Below, in pieces: positions 1 through 5,432 of a stretch of 5,432 bases of DNA (position 1 is the first letter of the stretch; the number at the start of each line of letters is the position of its first letter). Source of the stretch: Anaerolineaceae bacterium 46_22. Lineage in GTDB: Bacteria > Chloroflexota > Anaerolineae > Anaerolineales > Anaerolineaceae. Under the pieces are notes generated by a model. It was not told where the DNA came from, ran no database searches, and worked only from the letters and a program-made list of their open reading frames with translations. The stretch is from the NCBI GenBank assembly GCA_001508595.1, contig LGHA01000121.1, positions 1-5,432 of the forward strand. The letters run 5' to 3'. The position numbers and the translations under genes were made by a program.

Positions 1-342
1 GGGGACATCCAGGGTCTCAAATTCCTGGATCGCATGGGCGCGCCCGGTCGCAGGTGATATATCGTGGTTGCCCGTCAATAAAAGGGTTTGGATGCCTGCT
101 CGTGACAGCTGCATGATGCGTTTTCCCCATTCACGCTGATAAGTTGGCGCAGGAGAGCGATCTTTATAAGCATCGCCAGCAAATATTACCAGGTCAACTT
201 GTTCGTCAATCGCAGCCTGAACGATTTCGTCCAGGGACTTGAGAAAATCCATCACCCGCATGGGGAGACCAGATTCGGGGTCATGGCGGCCATAATTAGC
301 CATATCGATATGTGCGTCTGCAAAGTGTAGTATTTTGACCAT
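1..342 (-). CDS. SbcD/Mre11-like metallophosphoesterase (DNA repair exonuclease family), N-terminal part
   Basis: This is the N-terminal 114 residues of a calcineurin-like phosphoesterase; the rest lies beyond base 1, and SbcD proteins usually run to about 400 residues. Seen in the translation: the first metal motif HFADAHID with D9 and H11, the second motif AGDAYKDRSPAP with D57, and the third motif LLTGNHD with N92 and H93. These are the phosphodiesterase motifs I to III in the right order and spacing. The GDxxxxRSPxP form is that of SbcD/Mre11/YhaO-type nucleases rather than of UDP-diacylglucosamine hydrolases or cyclic-nucleotide phosphodiesterases. By family knowledge SbcD pairs with the SMC-like ATPase SbcC as a Mn-dependent nuclease on DNA ends and hairpins; sbcC would be expected just beyond the window edge, which cannot be seen. 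The ATG start gives the usual position of motif I, but no strong Shine-Dalgarno precedes it, only an A-rich stretch. It follows the phosphatidyltransferase gene after 68 bases, on the same strand. Confidence 0.85.
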   Translation of the reverse strand, partial: MVKILHFADAHIDMANYGRHDPESGLPMRVMDFLKSLDEIVQAAIDEQVDLVIFAGDAYKDRSPAPTYQREWGKRIMQLSRAGIQTLLLTGNHDISPATGRAHAIQEFETLDVP

Positions 343-410
343 TTTTTATTTATTTCTTGTTGCGATGTTGATTTTTATGTTGAAGCGTAAATCCCAAAAC
401 AAATTTTCAG

Positions 411-1163
411 CTAATGGTTACTTGCCGCCGGTGCAATTGTCTCGTGATTTTCTGCGGCATTTTTTTGTTTTTCTTGTTTTCTCTCCAACCGCTTTTCATC
501 CAAAAGCTTCAGCTTGCGCGCTTGAATACTCGTGTTGATTAAGAAGTACAGGGTCATTAACAAAGCGATAAACCCGACAAATAAAGTATATAAGGTTGTA
601 GGTCCAAAAATTGGCAGGTTGACCTTTGGATTCCCAATAAACAGCATGGTTGTATTTGCAAGGATTGCCAATACGCGGATCTCGGTTGGCCCGATTTTTG
701 CGCTGGTGATATTAAATACCCCGGTGACATAGGTGATCAGGTACACCATGATCGAGACCAGCAAATAAGCGATGACACCCATACTCGCAACTGTTAGATC
801 GACATAAGGGGAAATTCCTAAACCAATAAAAATGAGTACCGTACTGATGGCATCGACAAAATGGTCAATTAAGAAACCGAAACGCGGCCTTTCAATGTGT
901 CTGTAACGTGCCAGGGTCCCATCAAGACTGTCCCCGAACCAATTCAAAACAAAGCCAAAACTAGCCAGGATCAAGAAATATTGGCTGACATTTGTAAGCG
1001 CATAGCTGATAAAAATCAGGATCGATGCAAAAATACCGATCCATGTCAGGACATCCGGCGTGACCCAGGCAGGCATATGCGCCGCAAGCCATTTCAAGGC
1101 TGGCCTTTCGAGAAATCCCAACAGGATATCATTTTCTCTCTTATGATTTTCGACTTTTGTCAT
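411..1163 (-). CDS. CDP-alcohol phosphatidyltransferase family membrane protein
   Basis: Complete 250-residue integral membrane enzyme. The family transfers a phosphatidyl group from CDP-diacylglycerol to an alcohol (inositol phosphate, glycerol phosphate, serine and others), releasing CMP, in the cytoplasmic membrane. The signature is intact: D78-x2-D81-G82-x2-A85-R86-x9-G96-x3-D100-x3-D104, the four aspartates binding the metals. A TPDVLTWIG stretch (35-43) before the first membrane helix is also typical. About six hydrophobic segments are visible (near 39-58, 61-76, 104-117, 124-146, 161-177, 188-210), with a GPTEIR motif at 158-163 and a charged, Lys/Arg/Glu-rich cytoplasmic tail from about 214. 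The length is normal. The substrate cannot be read from sequence: a phosphatidylinositol-phosphate synthase-like role is suggested by the neighbouring acyltransferase and glycosyltransferase, but PgsA- or Pss-like roles remain possible. The start is supported by GAAAGG six bases upstream. It lies 28 bases after the broken acyltransferase, so co-transcription is likely. Confidence 0.92.
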   Translation of the reverse strand: MTKVENHKRENDILLGFLERPALKWLAAHMPAWVTPDVLTWIGIFASILIFISYALTNVSQYFLILASFGFVLNWFGDSLDGTLARYRHIERPRFGFLIDHFVDAISTVLIFIGLGISPYVDLTVASMGVIAYLLVSIMVYLITYVTGVFNITSAKIGPTEIRVLAILANTTMLFIGNPKVNLPIFGPTTLYTLFVGFIALLMTLYFLINTSIQARKLKLLDEKRLERKQEKQKNAAENHETIAPAASNH

Positions 1164-1169
1164 TTTTTA

Positions 1170-1175
1170 CCTTTC
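1170..1175 (-). promoter_or_regulatory. Shine-Dalgarno of the phosphatidyltransferase gene
   Basis: On the minus strand GAAAGG lies six bases before the ATG at 1163. It is the best ribosome binding site of the minus-strand group and fixes that start. It also means the gene can be translated independently of the frameshifted gene upstream. Confidence 0.65.
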
Positions 1176-1191
1176 ATTTTCTCATGTAGGG

Positions 1192-1440
1192 CTACACACC
1201 CATAAATTTTGGCCAAATTGGATAGAACATTGCCCATTGATTTGAATATTTCAAAATTATTTCTTCTGCTTCTTTCAGTACCCGGTTGGCGTTATGAATG
1301 ATTTCTGTTTCAAGCTCTTCCTGAGGCTCCATCCAAATCGGGTCGGTTGCTTCAAGTATATACCTTCCCCCGGGTTGGGAGGTCGCTGCGACCACGATCA
1401 CTGGCGCTTCAGCTTCCATCGCCATTCTTACGTAGGTCAC
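1192..1440 (-). CDS. Acyltransferase C-terminal fragment (82 residues as read)
   Basis: This is the 3' piece of the split acyltransferase. It shows the family's C-terminal pattern: VRMAMEAEAPVIVVAA, then GGRYILEATDPI, then an acidic helix and the terminal QWAMFYPIWP motif. The only start codon open to it is GTG at 1440, which overlaps the TGA of the upstream fragment as GTGA. Stop-start coupling is therefore possible, but it would omit the FFGHEANLP block. No good Shine-Dalgarno lies at the right distance. It is better read as the tail of the gene starting at 2093 than as a gene of its own. Confidence 0.6.
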   Translation of the reverse strand: MTYVRMAMEAEAPVIVVAATSQPGGRYILEATDPIWMEPQEELETEIIHNANRVLKEAEEIILKYSNQWAMFYPIWPKFMGV

Positions 1441-2093
1441 AGGTAGATTTGCCTCATGACCAAAAAAGGTTGGCTGGTATTTATTTTGCTGACCGTCAGG
1501 ATGCTGCCGCCATTTTGAAGCCGCTTCCTGGCTTGCCGAAAGGCACTCAGGGTCATTGGGGTTACGATGTTTCCCAGGCTCTCCCTCAACTGGTTCTGCA
1601 TTTTATAAGAAGAAACCGGTTTAGGGTAAGAAAGCACCTGAACCTCAATATTATTGAGCGCCAATGCGTAGCCCATCAAATCAAAGTTGCTTAGATGTGG
1701 GCAAACAAATACAGAAGGCTGGTTTTTCTCGATTCGATCAAAAGCAATTCTTGCCTTGGGACTGAAATCCACAACTTCCTGGAGTCGGTCTGGCCTTGAC
1801 AGGAAGTAAAAATAATCAAAAATGCAGTTTGAAGCGGAGCGAAAAACAATTTTAGGAAGCTCTGCAAGGTCTTCTTGGCTGAGTGATTGGTCTTTGATCA
1901 CAAATTGATTAGCCCGGATTGCCCGTACCATTGAACTTTTCTTCCTGCGGCCTAAAATGGTGCCAATCCAGGAGGAAATTTTTAGACCCGTCTGTCGGGA
2001 TAATACACGTCCCAGAAAAATTGCTATTTGGATAACAATTGATTGTTGAAGCAAATTTCTAAAAGTTATTGCGCGCCCTTTGTTCTTTTTCAC
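1437..2093 (-). CDS. Acyltransferase N-terminal fragment (218 residues as read)
   Basis: This is the 5' piece of the split acyltransferase. It starts at GTG with a weak GGAA eight bases upstream (2102-2105); there is no in-frame ATG further up. Residues 13-48 form a hydrophobic and basic N-terminal segment typical of membrane-associated LpxL enzymes. The catalytic HX4D box is present as H133-LSNF-D138 within FVCPHLSNFDLMG. The conserved NGGSILT block is at 194-200. Residues 201-218 (VSKINTSQP onwards) do not resemble the family and end at TGA: they are out-of-frame translation after the frameshift. Alone, the fragment has the catalytic pair but lacks the FFG and C-terminal substrate-side motifs, so it is probably inactive. 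Confidence 0.7.
   Translation of the reverse strand: MKKNKGRAITFRNLLQQSIVIQIAIFLGRVLSRQTGLKISSWIGTILGRRKKSSMVRAIRANQFVIKDQSLSQEDLAELPKIVFRSASNCIFDYFYFLSRPDRLQEVVDFSPKARIAFDRIEKNQPSVFVCPHLSNFDLMGYALALNNIEVQVLSYPKPVSSYKMQNQLRESLGNIVTPMTLSAFRQARKRLQNGGSILTVSKINTSQPFLVMRQIYL
1471..1477 (-). other. Candidate -1 frameshift heptamer (T TTT TTG)
   Basis: Within the broken acyltransferase the coding strand reads T TTT TTG, phased in the upstream frame as TTT then TTG. This matches the X XXY YYZ pattern for -1 slippage, and a -1 shift here leads straight into GHEANLPVTYVR of the second fragment. It lies 16 bases downstream of the point where family similarity already changes frame, which argues against it being the intended recoding site. 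I saw no convincing stimulatory Shine-Dalgarno or stem-loop nearby. Confidence 0.3.
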
Positions 2094-2136
2094 GTTACAG
2101 ATTCCGATGATTTTGATAATGTTGTTGATTCGCCAT

Positions 2137-2164
2137 TTTATCTGAGACCTATATTCTACTTCAA
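2137..2164 (-). promoter_or_regulatory. Possible promoter for the minus-strand group
   Basis: On the minus strand TTGAAG (2164-2159) is followed after 16 bases by GATAAA (2142-2137). An alternative -10 box, TAGAAT (2158-2153), lies between them without a good -35. Both are weak matches in an AT-rich stretch; position upstream of the acyltransferase GTG is the main support. Confidence 0.2.
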
Positions 2165-2315
2165 ATATAAAAAAACATTAAAGCTGTGCGGATTATGTGA
2201 CATGACGTGATTGAATTATTATCCATTGCGAGATTTTTTCTTTGGATTATTCCATCATATTCCCATCGAGGGCTTTGGAGAGTGTCCAAGTGATGAGCTG
2301 AAAGAATTTGATTTA

Positions 2316-2324
2316 TGGTATAAA
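2316..2324 (+). promoter_or_regulatory. Possible extended -10 promoter for the glycosyltransferase operon
   Basis: TGG followed by TATAAA forms an extended -10 box (TGn plus five of six TATAAT matches), about 75 bases before the GT4 start codon. No good -35 lies 17 bases upstream, which extended -10 promoters tolerate. A second candidate is TTGAAA (2330-2335) with a 17-base spacer and a poor -10, TAATTT (2353-2358). Confidence 0.3.
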
Positions 2325-2387
2325 TGCAATTGAAAGTGATATAAGATCATGCTAATTTCCTGAAGATTTATTGTTAACTGCCTGTAT

Positions 2388-2392
2388 AAAGG
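2388..2392 (+). promoter_or_regulatory. Shine-Dalgarno deciding the GT4 start
   Basis: AAAGG lies seven bases before the ATG at 2400. It favours that ATG over the in-frame TTG at 2394, which would overlap the spacing needed for initiation. Confidence 0.65.
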
Positions 2393-2399
2393 TTTGATA

Positions 2400-3521
2400 A
2401 TGAAAATTGTTTGTATTGCAGCTTCATTTGTACCTTCGAACACCGCTAACAGTATTCAGGTTGTTAAAGCTGCTCATGCCCTGGCAGAAGTTGGTCATGA
2501 TGTGTGTTTGATCGTGCCCGGGAACAACCCGGTATCCTGGGAGAATTTAAAAAATCATTATGGATTAAGGCAGCCATTTGAAATCCAGTGGCTCCATGAA
2601 AACCTGGCTTTCAAACGGTATGATTTTGCCTTCAAAGCTGTTCAGGCAGGGCAAAGGATGGGTGCAGAGCTGATTTATACCTGGGCCTTACAGGCGGCAG
2701 TCTTGTCCTTATGGCGAGGCATCCCAACGGTATTAGAGCTGCATGACCGTGTTACCGGACGTATTGGACCCTGGCTTTTCCGTCAATTTTGGAAAAGCAA
2801 AACAAAAAAACGTTTACTAACCAATTCAAAGGCGTTAAAGACGCGATTGATCTCAGATTTTGACCTTGCGACACATCAGGAAGAAATTCTTGTGGCGCCA
2901 AATGGAGTCGAACTGGAACGTTATGAAAACCTGCCTGGACCGGAAGAAGCCAGAAACCGTTTGGGTCTGGCGGCAGGGTTTACTGTCGGGTACACCGGGC
3001 ATTTTTATGCAGGTCGGGGAATGCAGTTGATGTTTGACCTGGCAAAAGCCTTGCCGAAGATCAATTTTTTATGGGTGGGTGGTCAGCCTGAGGACGTGTC
3101 ACTTTGGGAAAATCGCGCTAAATCTGCTGGATTGGCTAATTTATGTTTGACGGGATTTGTTGATAATGCGGCATTGCCGCTGTACCAGGGTGCTGCTGAT
3201 GTCCTAATGATGCCTTACGAGCAGAAAATTGAAGGCAGCGGCGGTGGAAATTCGGCAGATATTGCCAGCCCAATGAAAATGTTTGAGTATATGGCTGCTG
3301 GGCGGGCGATCATATCAAGCGACCTGCCAGTCATCCATGAAGTGCTGGACGCTGCAACCGCAGTTTTTTGTCCGCCGCAGGAATTTGCATCCTGGAAAGA
3401 GGCACTGATTGAACTGAAAAATAATGAAGAAAAGCGTATTGAACTAGGCAAGGCAGCACGATCTTATTCTCAAGCGTATACCTGGAAAAATCGCGCAATA
3501 AAGGCACTGGAACGTTTTTAA
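2400..3521 (+). CDS. GT4-family glycosyltransferase (GT-B fold)
   Basis: Complete 373-residue cytoplasmic or membrane-associated retaining glycosyltransferase using a nucleotide-sugar donor. The N-terminal acceptor domain opens with MKIVCIAASF and the loop NTANSIQVVKAAHALAE (14-30), as in GT4 enzymes. APNGVELERY (166-175) marks the domain junction. The C-terminal donor domain starts with GYTGHFYAGRG (197-207), then LWVGG (224-228), LTGFVDNAALPLYQGAAD (250-267) and the donor-binding SPMKMFEYMAAGR (290-302) with SDLPVIHEVL (307-316). The second Glu of the usual E-x7-E box is E296; the first position is not Glu here, as in many proteins with this SPxKxFEYMA variant. No membrane segment is visible. 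Substrates are unknown: extracellular polysaccharide, glycolipid or PimA-like mannosyl transfer all fit. It leads the plus-strand group, and the GT-C gene starts 11 bases after its stop. The ATG at 2400 is chosen because AAAGG sits seven bases upstream. Confidence 0.9.
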   Translation: MKIVCIAASFVPSNTANSIQVVKAAHALAEVGHDVCLIVPGNNPVSWENLKNHYGLRQPFEIQWLHENLAFKRYDFAFKAVQAGQRMGAELIYTWALQAAVLSLWRGIPTVLELHDRVTGRIGPWLFRQFWKSKTKKRLLTNSKALKTRLISDFDLATHQEEILVAPNGVELERYENLPGPEEARNRLGLAAGFTVGYTGHFYAGRGMQLMFDLAKALPKINFLWVGGQPEDVSLWENRAKSAGLANLCLTGFVDNAALPLYQGAADVLMMPYEQKIEGSGGGNSADIASPMKMFEYMAAGRAIISSDLPVIHEVLDAATAVFCPPQEFASWKEALIELKNNEEKRIELGKAARSYSQAYTWKNRAIKALERF

Positions 3522-3532
3522 TTCGTTGGACT

Positions 3533-4876
3533 ATGAATAAATCGGGATCAAACAAAAATCTGGGAATGTGGTTGGGGTTGGTTTTGATTTTAAGCCTCTT
3601 TCTCAGGGTGATGTTATTTGCGATCTATTCACCGGTTTCCTTCAGTGATACCGGCGGCTATCAACGATCTGCGCAAGCGGTCCTGAATGGCTTTGAAAAT
3701 TACGACGGCACTCGCACCCCGGTTTACCCGATCCTTATTGCCCTGACAGGCTCAGAAAAAATGCTCTATATCAGCCAATTGTTTCTTGGGTTGGGCATAA
3801 CGCTTGCCTGGTTCATCATTGGATGGAAGGTAAGCAGAAAACCTTTTATTGGTGCCCTTATTGCCTTAGCCCACACCCTGAACCCGGGTCAATTTTTCTT
3901 TGAAGCCAACCTGTTGACAGAAACGCTGGCAGCTTTCTGGTTGATTTTATCTCTGCTTGGTGCTAATTTTTGGCTGGCGGACAGGAAATACCATTCGACC
4001 TGGCTGGCACTGGGGATCGGCATTTCCACCTCCCTGGCAGCCCTGACACGACCGCAGTTTATTTTCATGCCCTTGTGGCTGGCGATTTTTCTGGCTTTTA
4101 CGAGTCAGGATCGAACCCGCCGCTTTAATTTTAAGCCTTTTGTTGGGTTATTATTGCCAGCACTCGTGCTGATTGGTGGTTGGATGGCCTGGGTTTATTC
4201 ACGGTATAACATCCTCAGCGTGACAACCATGTCCGGTTTTCACCTCGTTCAGCATGCCGGTTATTACTTTGAAGACCTTCCAGATGAATTTGCTGCAATT
4301 CGTGACACTTACATAGCCTTTCGTGACACCCGGCTTGACGCCTTTGGCACCCAGAGTAATACCATCTGGGAAGCCATCCCCGCGTTGCAGGAAGCCTCTG
4401 GCTTGAACTTTTATGACCTGTCGCAAACCCTTCAAGAATTATCATTGAAGCTGATCCTTACCCATCCGTGGCAATATTTAGAAAGAGTCCTCAAAGGTTG
4501 GTTTTGGTTCTGGCGGGCACCTGTTTACTGGCGTCAAAGTGCTTTTACTTTGCCAGGTATCTCAAACTTAATGGTGTTGTGGGTTTGGCTTGCAAGGGGT
4601 TTAATGGTATTGATGAACCTTGTTTTTGTTCTTTCCAGCATTGCAGCTTTGATTTCTAATCGCCTGCGACATTTTTTCAACCTGAGCTCATTTCACTGGC
4701 TTTTAGCTGGTACTGTTTGGATAACGTCCATATTCACATCTTTGCTTGAGCATGGTGAAAATCAGCGTTTTCTCATTCCCCTGCAAACAGCGGTCATTTT
4801 TTGGGCTATATGGATTATTTACTTCACATGGCAGGCACGGACGAGAAATCCTGGTACTGTAAGGGCTGTAAATTAA
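3533..4876 (+). CDS. GT-C membrane glycosyltransferase, family 39 / ArnT / PMT-like
   Basis: Complete 447-residue polytopic membrane protein. The family moves a sugar from a polyprenyl-phosphate donor to a lipid, protein or glycan on the outer face of the membrane. Visible family pattern: a first membrane helix (11-32), then an external loop with the likely catalytic aspartate in SFSDTGGY (D39) and the RTPVYP motif (61-66), then FFEANLLTETLAAF (122-135), LTRPQ (171-175), a long external segment (about 224-305), HPWQYLERVLKGWFWFW (311-327), and late helices near 345-373, 387-404 and 418-433. ENQRFLIPL (409-417) is the usual RFxxP-type motif before the last helix. Length is at the short end for ArnT-like enzymes. 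Its Shine-Dalgarno is poor (GGA only two bases from the ATG), so translation is probably coupled to the GT4 gene ending 11 bases upstream. Donor and acceptor cannot be assigned. Confidence 0.82.
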   Translation: MNKSGSNKNLGMWLGLVLILSLFLRVMLFAIYSPVSFSDTGGYQRSAQAVLNGFENYDGTRTPVYPILIALTGSEKMLYISQLFLGLGITLAWFIIGWKVSRKPFIGALIALAHTLNPGQFFFEANLLTETLAAFWLILSLLGANFWLADRKYHSTWLALGIGISTSLAALTRPQFIFMPLWLAIFLAFTSQDRTRRFNFKPFVGLLLPALVLIGGWMAWVYSRYNILSVTTMSGFHLVQHAGYYFEDLPDEFAAIRDTYIAFRDTRLDAFGTQSNTIWEAIPALQEASGLNFYDLSQTLQELSLKLILTHPWQYLERVLKGWFWFWRAPVYWRQSAFTLPGISNLMVLWVWLARGLMVLMNLVFVLSSIAALISNRLRHFFNLSSFHWLLAGTVWITSIFTSLLEHGENQRFLIPLQTAVIFWAIWIIYFTWQARTRNPGTVRAVN

Positions 4877-4896
4877 TAAAAAATGGAAAAAAGAAG

Positions 4897-5432
4897 ATGA
4901 AGAAAATAACAATTCACATCATTTTTGCAGTGCTTTCGAGCTTTGCTTTAGCATTATTAATGCAAGTGCTCTTGCCATTTGGCGATTTCTGGAAAGGTAC
5001 ACTCGCTGCATTTTATTTATTGTTTTTTGTGAGTCTTTTCCTTTACCTGGCATGGCGCCTTTTTGGAGGGGCAAAAAAACTTGCAGGGATGATGGTCCTT
5101 GCTTTTATTCTTCGGCTGGGACTGGGGATGTTCTTAACCTGGGGCTTGCCTCAATTTGGTTATGACGAAGCGCCGCAGCAAGCCGGCTTTGTGTTTCAGG
5201 ATGCTTATCTCCGGGAGGGAAGCGCCTGGAATTTAGCCCAATCGAACGAGCCATTGACCAGGGCATTCAGTGATGATTACACTGCCGATCAATATGGGGG
5301 GCTTTTAGCACTGGATGCCTTTGTTTACCGTTATATCAGTCCGGATGCTTATCGACCTGCTTTAATTTTGATTCTTACTGCCGGTGCCATGGCATTAAGT
5401 CTGCCATTTTTGATGGCAGTGGTAAGGCGCAG
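4897..5432 (+). CDS. Second GT-C-like polytopic membrane glycosyltransferase, N-terminal part
   Basis: An open frame of 178 codons starts at ATG 4897 and runs off the window end. It begins 20 bases after the previous gene, with GGAA eight bases before the ATG. Hydrophobic helices are seen at about 5-27, 34-55 and 62-83, followed by a probable external loop with FVFQDAYLREGSAWNLA (98-114; D102 is a candidate catalytic aspartate) and ADQYGGLLALDAFVYRY (130-146), then another helix from about 153. The Asp loop after a helix, followed by a DQYGGL motif and a helix-rich segment, resembles GT-C/family 39 proteins that I associate with Chloroflexota. Unlike its neighbour, the aspartate loop comes after three helices rather than one, so it is not a simple duplicate. 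An overlapping ATG at 4883 gives only five codons. The family call is tentative because the C-terminal part is missing; a general polytopic membrane protein is the alternative. Confidence 0.65.
   Translation, partial: MKKITIHIIFAVLSSFALALLMQVLLPFGDFWKGTLAAFYLLFFVSLFLYLAWRLFGGAKKLAGMMVLAFILRLGLGMFLTWGLPQFGYDEAPQQAGFVFQDAYLREGSAWNLAQSNEPLTRAFSDDYTADQYGGLLALDAFVYRYISPDAYRPALILILTAGAMALSLPFLMAVVRR

Larger units (their letters stand above)
1192..2093 (-). pseudogene. Frameshifted LpxL/HtrB/PatA-type lysophospholipid acyltransferase
   Basis: One acyltransferase gene is split over two frames. Reading from the GTG at 2093, residues 1-200 run to NGGSILT in the first frame. The family-like sequence then resumes in the -1 frame as GQQNKYQPTFFGHEANLP and continues for 100 residues to the TAG at 1192. 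Together this is 300 residues, the usual length of the family, with no other defect. The simplest repair is one extra G in the coding strand at 1493-1494 (GG to GGG), which restores ILTG followed by KYQPTFFG. A longer loss in the loop after ILTG is also possible, because homologues as I remember them have a few more residues there. Family members transfer acyl chains to lipid A precursors or, as PatA in mycobacteria, to phosphatidylinositol mannosides, at the inner face of the membrane. It heads the minus-strand group, directly before the phosphatidyltransferase. I cannot tell a real mutation from an assembly error; recoding is a third option (see 1471-1477). Confidence 0.85.
2094..2399. other. 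Divergent intergenic region (306 bases)
   Basis: This AT-rich gap separates the minus-strand lipid genes from the plus-strand glycosyltransferase genes and must hold the promoters of both groups. It contains runs such as A7 at 2169-2175 and T6 near 2234-2239, a short TGACA-TGACG-TGA iteration at 2198-2210, and a 13-codon open frame (2095-2136, minus strand) just before the acyltransferase start. I found no RNA gene, terminator hairpin or conserved protein in it. Confidence 0.6.

Noticed and set aside
343..410. Possible terminator between the phosphatidyltransferase and SbcD-like genes
   Set aside because: The gap is AT-rich but shows no GC-rich stem followed by a T run on the coding strand.
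897..1205. Plus-strand open frame of 102 codons opposite the phosphatidyltransferase
   Set aside because: It lies antisense to the intact CDP-alcohol phosphatidyltransferase signature and has no family-like pattern; it is a shadow frame.
1347..1694. Plus-strand open frame of 115 codons opposite the acyltransferase
   Set aside because: The minus strand here carries recognisable acyltransferase motifs on both sides of the frameshift; the plus frame is Arg/Pro/Leu-rich with no motif.
2198..2210. TGACA-TGACG-TGA iteration as a possible operator
   Set aside because: It is too short and imperfect, has no matching partner site, and does not form a true inverted repeat.
2255..2443. Minus-strand open frame of 62 codons across the intergenic gap and the GT4 start
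   Set aside because: It overlaps the well-supported start of the GT4 gene on the other strand, shows no recognisable motif and has a low-complexity hydrophobic composition.
4199..4445. Two overlapping minus-strand open frames inside the GT-C gene
   Set aside because: Both lie antisense to the continuous GT-C coding frame and show no domain features.

Overview
The window is about 45-50% GC and carries two divergent gene groups around a 306-base intergenic gap (2094-2399). I recognise no RNA gene, mobile element, CRISPR array or clear terminator. The flavour of the proteins points to an uncultured or environmental Chloroflexota, probably Anaerolineae. The pointers are a short-motif SbcD-like phosphoesterase, a GT4 enzyme ending in a SPMKMFEYMAAGR-type donor motif, and GT-C membrane enzymes in tandem. 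This placement rests on remembered family resemblance, not on a search.

Left half, minus strand, read from 2093 down to 1: an LpxL/HtrB/PatA-type acyltransferase, then a CDP-alcohol phosphatidyltransferase 28 bases downstream, then, after a 68-base gap, the N-terminal 114 codons of an SbcD/Mre11-like metallophosphoesterase that leaves the window at base 1. The acyltransferase is broken. Its N-terminal 200 residues and C-terminal 100 residues lie in different frames, and together they give a family-typical length of about 300. The likeliest cause is a lost base at a short C run (1493-1494), either a real mutation or a sequencing or assembly error. A slippery heptamer (1471-1477) in exactly the right phase for a -1 shift also sits between the two halves and deserves a check.

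Right half, plus strand: a GT4 glycosyltransferase (2400-3521), a multi-spanning GT-C (family 39/ArnT/PMT-like) glycosyltransferase (3533-4876), and the start of a second, different GT-C-like membrane protein (4897 to the window end). They are closely spaced (11 and 20 bases) and probably form one operon.

Taken together the locus looks like envelope glycolipid or glycan biosynthesis. A phosphatidyltransferase would make a phospholipid headgroup, the acyltransferase would add a fatty acid, the GT4 enzyme would add sugars from nucleotide sugars at the cytoplasmic face, and the GT-C enzymes would add sugars from polyprenyl-phosphate donors on the outside. The set of phosphatidyltransferase, LpxL-type acyltransferase and GT4 enzyme recalls the mycobacterial phosphatidylinositol-mannoside locus (pgsA1-patA-pimA), though here the glycosyltransferase is divergent and the substrates are unknown. 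I found no clearly undescribed system; the best leads are the broken acyltransferase and this PIM-like gene set.
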